54,165 nt of DNA, from assembly GCF_024692365.1 (NCBI RefSeq), contig NZ_JAILMR010000004.1:1-54165 (forward strand). Direction: 5' to 3'. This DNA comes from Ruminococcus sp. (GTDB lineage Bacteria > Bacillota > Clostridia > Oscillospirales > Ruminococcaceae). Positions 50,784 through 54,165 of this stretch are shown one piece after another; the stretch's first letter is position 1, and every line of letters begins with the position of its first letter. The position numbers and the translations under genes are program-made. Under the pieces are notes generated by a model. That model was not told where the DNA came from. It saw nothing but the letters and a program-made list of their open reading frames with translations, and searched no databases.

Positions 50784-50827
50784 GTCAAACTGCTACATTT
50801 TTATTTGTGTATTCTGCAATTAACTTA

Positions 50828-50863
50828 TTGACTAATCTATTAATTTATGGTATAATTAGTCAA
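50828..50863 (+). promoter_or_regulatory. Promoter embraced by a 9-base inverted repeat
   Basis: TTGACT (50828-50833), a 17-base spacer and TATAAT (50851-50856). TTGACTAAT (50828-50836) and ATTAGTCAA (50855-50863) are perfect inverted repeats overlapping the -35 and -10 boxes, a clear operator candidate. Confidence 0.75.
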
Positions 50864-50904
50864 CAGCAAATACGAACACAGATATCATCGCAGGGGGCAT
50901 TGGT

Positions 50905-52857
50905 ATGAAAAAAAGAAAAACTATCTGCCTTATAACAGGTATGCCTGAAAAACTGCACGTCAGGCGTGTAGCTAAGGGCGTTTTTGAGCAGTGCGATAAG
51001 TACGGCTACAATGTGGCTGTGTTTGCTTCAATGTCTCACTTTCTGTTCTTTATCGAGGAGCACGCAAAGGGTGAGAAAAATATCTACTCTCTGCCGAATT
51101 TCAGTCTGTTTGACGGTATCATCATAGATACGGTGACCCTTTCGGAGGACGGCACAGGCGAGGTCATGAAAACTGTCAGCCGCAAGATAAAGGAATGCGG
51201 TGATATACCCGCGGTATGCCTTGGTATGCCATACGAAGACTACCATACGATCAGCGGATACAATGATGATATACTCCGCGAGATGTGCCGCCATGTTGTG
51301 AATATTCACAGCAAGCGCGATATATGCGTTTTGACGGGACCGAAAGGTCATTCAGAAGCAGAAGAACGTCTGGCGGTAATGGTGGATGAACTGGAAAAGC
51401 TTGGCATCGAGTTGGATAACGATCACAAGATTTACGGAGATTTCTGGTATACCAGCGGTATCGCACTGGCTCATGAGATCATCGAAGGCAAGCGTCCGAG
51501 GTATGAAGCTGTTATAACAACAGGCGACTACATGGGACTTGGTCTTATCGAAGAGCTTACTAAGCACGGGATAAAGGTTCCCGAAGACATCATAGTTATC
51601 GGATTTGATGCCACCGACGAAGGTATGCTTTCGGAGATAACACTGACTTCCTATGAAACCAATTATACAAAAGTGGCGGCAGACGCCGTTGACTATCTGC
51701 GTAAAATCATCGACCCAGATGGCGATATCCAACCCTTTACGACCGATATACATAAACTCTGCCATGAAGGCATGAGCTGCGGCTGTCAGCCAGACATAAC
51801 AAGGTCTGCCCGAACTTTCAGAGATTCGCTTTACTACATATACCACAATTATTCATCTGAGGATACTTACAAAAATATCGATATAGGTATGCTGATGGAG
51901 AGCTATGCCTCGGAAGCACTGACGGCTTCTGATACCCCCGATGAATGTCTGAACAACATATTCGGCAAGGTATACCTGCTGCTTCCCTTTGTGAATTTCA
52001 GGCTTTGTCTGCGTGAGGACTGGCTGAGCTACGACACTTATCTCAAAGAGGGCTATCCCGAAAAAATGCTGGTCGTGGTGGCGGATTCAACAGTTGGCGG
52101 ATTAAAGTTCGGTAACGCGGAGGAAGCTTTCACCATCGATACCAAAGATATGATACCAGAGCTGAATGAGTACACCGAAAAGCCCTGCGTGTTCTATTTT
52201 TCGGCAGTGCATTTCGGCGACAATACTCTCGGATATGCCATGCTGCAAAGAGAACTTTCCGACAAGCATCTGCTGAACCTTGTGTTCCGAAACTGGCTGC
52301 GTCTTGTGAACAACTCTCTTGAAATGGCAAGGGCGAAGAACAGATATGTTCAGCTTTCCACAAGGGATAATATGACAGGTCTTTATAACCGCCGCGGAAT
52401 GTACGAAAAATACAGCGAGATGGTGAAACGCGCAGGCAGCGGCGACAGGCTGATGATATGCGCCATAGATATGGACGGACTGAAATACATAAACGACACC
52501 TTCGGGCACAGCGAGGGCGACGACGCGATTATCAAGATAAGCAGCTGCATAAAGAAACTCTGCGGCGACAAGGAGATATGCATCAGGTCAGGCGGCGATG
52601 AATTCATCATTATCGGCATTGGAAAATATAATGACGATGAACCGCAAAAGCGCATCAAAGGTCTGGCGGATATACTTGAAAAAGCCAATGCAGAACAAGA
52701 CAAGCCCTATCGCCTTGATGCCAGCATCGGCTGTGAGTTGGGTGAAGAAAACAGCTTTGAACTTGAAAAACTTCTGACCAAAGCAGATGAAAAGATGTAC
52801 AGCTGCAAAACCGAGCGCAAGAAAAACCGCACGGTCTTCCGACCAAACAGAACATAA
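50905..52857 (+). CDS. LacI-like sugar-binding sensor fused to a diguanylate cyclase
   Basis: A 650-residue protein without signal peptide or membrane helix. Residues 1-290 follow the periplasmic-binding-protein fold of LacI repressors (RRVAKGVFEQCDKYGYNVAV, later DIIVIGFDATDEGM) but the DNA-binding domain is absent. A middle region of ~180 residues of unknown type (with a GMSCGC cysteine pair) follows, and the GGDEF domain runs from about 480 to 645 with intact SGGDEF (563-567). The RxxD site is not visible. It should make c-di-GMP in response to a sugar or other small molecule inside the cell. It follows the GH9 gene but has its own promoter and an operator-like inverted repeat. Confidence 0.9.
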   Translation: MKKRKTICLITGMPEKLHVRRVAKGVFEQCDKYGYNVAVFASMSHFLFFIEEHAKGEKNIYSLPNFSLFDGIIIDTVTLSEDGTGEVMKTVSRKIKECGDIPAVCLGMPYEDYHTISGYNDDILREMCRHVVNIHSKRDICVLTGPKGHSEAEERLAVMVDELEKLGIELDNDHKIYGDFWYTSGIALAHEIIEGKRPRYEAVITTGDYMGLGLIEELTKHGIKVPEDIIVIGFDATDEGMLSEITLTSYETNYTKVAADAVDYLRKIIDPDGDIQPFTTDIHKLCHEGMSCGCQPDITRSARTFRDSLYYIYHNYSSEDTYKNIDIGMLMESYASEALTASDTPDECLNNIFGKVYLLLPFVNFRLCLREDWLSYDTYLKEGYPEKMLVVVADSTVGGLKFGNAEEAFTIDTKDMIPELNEYTEKPCVFYFSAVHFGDNTLGYAMLQRELSDKHLLNLVFRNWLRLVNNSLEMARAKNRYVQLSTRDNMTGLYNRRGMYEKYSEMVKRAGSGDRLMICAIDMDGLKYINDTFGHSEGDDAIIKISSCIKKLCGDKEICIRSGGDEFIIIGIGKYNDDEPQKRIKGLADILEKANAEQDKPYRLDASIGCELGEENSFELEKLLTKADEKMYSCKTERKKNRTVFRPNRT

Positions 52858-52862
52858 AAAAT

Positions 52863-52895
52863 CCGTCGGCTCGTTTAGAACCGACGGTCTTTTTA
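52863..52895 (+). terminator. Terminator of the GGDEF gene
   Basis: CCGTCGG (52863-52869) pairs with CCGACGG (52881-52887), then TCTTTTT; also usable by the converging GH5 tail gene. Confidence 0.85.
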
Positions 52896-52914
52896 TTATC
52901 ATGAACTATCGCAA

Positions 52915-53838
52915 TTATTTAATAGTAACAGTGACAGCGTTCTTGATAGGATCAGCTGTGTTCCACTTACCATTAACTCTTGCAGCAATAGCAACCTTGT
53001 AGGTCATGCCGGGAGTCAGGTTCTTGGGAGTAATAAAGCTGTTAGTTGTGATGTTGGAAGTCTGAATTCTCCACTTACCTGCCAGATATACAGCAATACC
53101 GTACTTGTCAGCACCCTGTACCTTATCCCAGATAAACTGTACCTGGTGATACTGAGTGTTGTAATTGACCTTAATGTTCTTGGGATAATCATCAGTGTTG
53201 GAAGTTGTCTTCTTGGGTGTTACAGTGATAGCGTTGGAATAATCATTAGTCCATGCATTGTTGACTCTTGCAACGACAGCTACCTTGTAGTTTGTACCAT
53301 AAGTCAGACCTGTCATAGAATAGGTATTGCCTGTTGTTTCGGCAATCTGCTTCCAGGAACCGTTAACGTTCTGATATACAGCATACTTATCAGCGTTGCT
53401 GATAGAATTCCAGCTGAGCTTAACACTGCCTTCACCTGCTGTGGAAGAGATCTTGATGGTCTGAACAACGGGTGTATCATTGTTTCCGCCATTACCATTA
53501 ACTTTCTTACCGCCGTCAAGGTTGCTGCCCTCGGTATTTGAATACTTGGAATAGAATTCGCCAAGGGAGATACCGTTCTTACCAAGTGCTACCTGGTGGT
53601 CAAGACCGATGTACTTACCGGTGGTAGATGTCTGCCAGAGAGCCTTCTCGAAGAGCTCATACTTAGGTTCATTCCACTTGATAGTAGTGCCGGAGCCTGC
53701 CATGAAACCGAGGCCGTCCCAAAGTCCGCCTGTATCGCCGGAGTTTGTATTGAGGCACCAGAATGTGTGGTTGATGTGGTGCTTGATCATGTAGTCACGG
53801 AGAAGAGTCATCCACTTCTGGTTCTCCTTGCCGATGCT
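52915..53838 (-). pseudogene. 3' portion of a GH5 cellulase gene with two fibronectin-like repeats (5' end missing)
   Basis: The frame encodes the last ~110 residues of a GH5 catalytic domain (LLRDYMIKHHINHTFWCLNT, then NSGDTGG) and ends with a linker (about NGGKKVNGNGGNND) and two ~90-residue fibronectin type III-like repeats with matching motifs (ADKYAVYQNVNGSW / ADKYGIAVYLAGKW and YKVAVVARVNN / YKVAIAARVNG). Both GH5 catalytic glutamates lie upstream and are absent. Around 53838 the sequence turns into the 5' part of a different gene, so no complete cellulase is encoded. True start cannot exist in this stretch; an internal ATG at 53811 has no ribosome site. The repeats may bind polysaccharide. 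Confidence 0.8.
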
Positions 53839-54098
53839 GCGTTTCTGACCACCATGAAGTCGGAGTCCATCAGAAGCTCCGTCTTTATCGAGTTCACCTC
53901 GTTGAAGACGTTCTCGAATGATTGCTGGACGTATGAGACGGCCACCTCATTGGACTTGGTCATTGCCGAGGAGTTCAGCCTGAGTGATATGACGGCAAGC
54001 GAAAGGACGGCTGCAAGCGGAACGAGGGCTATGAGCAGATAGGACAGAGCCCATCTGGCAACAACCCTCTTCTTGAAGCTTTTCTTTCTGCCTGTCAT
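53839..54098 (-). pseudogene. 5' fragment of a membrane sensor gene (histidine kinase or AraC-type regulator)
   Basis: From the ATG at 54098 (AAGGCGG upstream) a basic N-terminus is followed by one transmembrane helix (about 15-40, YLLIALVPLAAVLSLAVISL) and the beginning of an extracytoplasmic helical sensor (SYVQQSFENVFNEVNSIKTE). This is the usual opening of dCache-type sensor histidine kinases or sensor-AraC proteins of Firmicutes. After MDSDFMVVRN the frame meets a stop at 53808 because the sequence changes to GH5. The rest of the gene is missing. Either a real recombination or a joining error in the assembly. Confidence 0.7.
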
Positions 54099-54123
54099 AG
54101 ATTCCGCCTTATAGGACTAGTTT

Positions 54124-54165
54124 TCAGCAGGGGAATGCGCCTCCGCACTTCTCCTTGAGCATCTG
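54124..54165 (-). CDS. C-terminal end of an unknown gene
   Basis: The last 42 bases read, on the minus strand, as an open frame ending MLKEKCGGAFPC and a TGA stop at 54124-54126, 25 bases before the sensor ATG. Such close spacing suggests an operon partner upstream of the sensor gene. Too short to identify, and the frame may be chance. Confidence 0.3.
   Translation of the reverse strand, partial: QMLKEKCGGAFPC

Overview
The window looks like a chromosomal segment of a fibre-degrading Gram-positive gut or rumen bacterium, most likely a Ruminococcus (R. albus-like). The reasons are a GH10 xylanase, a GH27 alpha-galactosidase, a membrane-anchored GH9 cellulase and the end of a GH5 cellulase with fibronectin-like repeats, together with strong AGGAGG ribosome sites, TTGACA/TATAAT promoters with 17-base spacers and several c-di-GMP enzymes. 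The genus is inferred from gene content only.

Region 1 (1-11414) is the 3' end of guaA followed by an integrated mobilizable element. A 14-base direct repeat covering the last guaA codons (110-123) recurs at 11401-11414 and bounds an 11.3 kb element. The left half holds a SIMPL protein, an XRE repressor, an excisionase-like protein, a tyrosine integrase, a MobC-like protein, a RepA-type ATPase with an origin-like palindrome, a MobV relaxase and a TnpV-like protein. No type IV secretion genes are visible, so it is probably an IME mobilized in trans. The right half is cargo on the minus strand: two tiny cysteine-rich peptides, a radical SAM/SPASM maturase and a UvrA-like ABC ATPase. This compact, translationally coupled operon looks like a ribosomally made peptide natural-product system and is the best candidate here for an undescribed system.

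Region 2 (11415-31300) is chromosomal. It has the displaced guaA terminator, a MerR/TipAS regulator with a 19-base-spacer promoter, an apparently intracellular GH10 xylanase, a GGDEF-EAL protein, a sugar kinase, an ABC exporter (ATPase plus FtsX-like permease) and a 0.69 kb hairpin-rich repeat island. After a membrane protein with an apparent frameshift comes a zinc/cadmium operon (ArsR sensor, methyltransferase, free-standing HMA protein, P1B ATPase). It ends in a 20-base minisatellite, followed by an ECF sigma/anti-sigma pair, carB and a small MITE-like element that supplies the stop codon of a TetR gene.

Region 3 (31300-43900) has the TetR-controlled operon of an MMPL transporter and a giant secreted heptad-repeat protein. 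It continues with a beta-propeller sensor carrying an HD-GYP output, nrdR, GH27, a serine hydrolase and a perfect parS-like palindrome.

Region 4 (43900-54165) has a membrane GGDEF-EAL protein, a von Willebrand A lipoprotein, another copy of the dispersed palindrome, the GH9 cellulase and a cytoplasmic sugar-binding-like GGDEF protein. It ends in a GH5 3' end abnormally joined to the 5' end of a sensor gene. Five proteins in total are for plant polysaccharide hydrolysis (GH10, GH27, GH9, GH5) or sensing (beta-propeller), and four make or break c-di-GMP, suggesting that fibre sensing and surface behaviour are linked in this strain.
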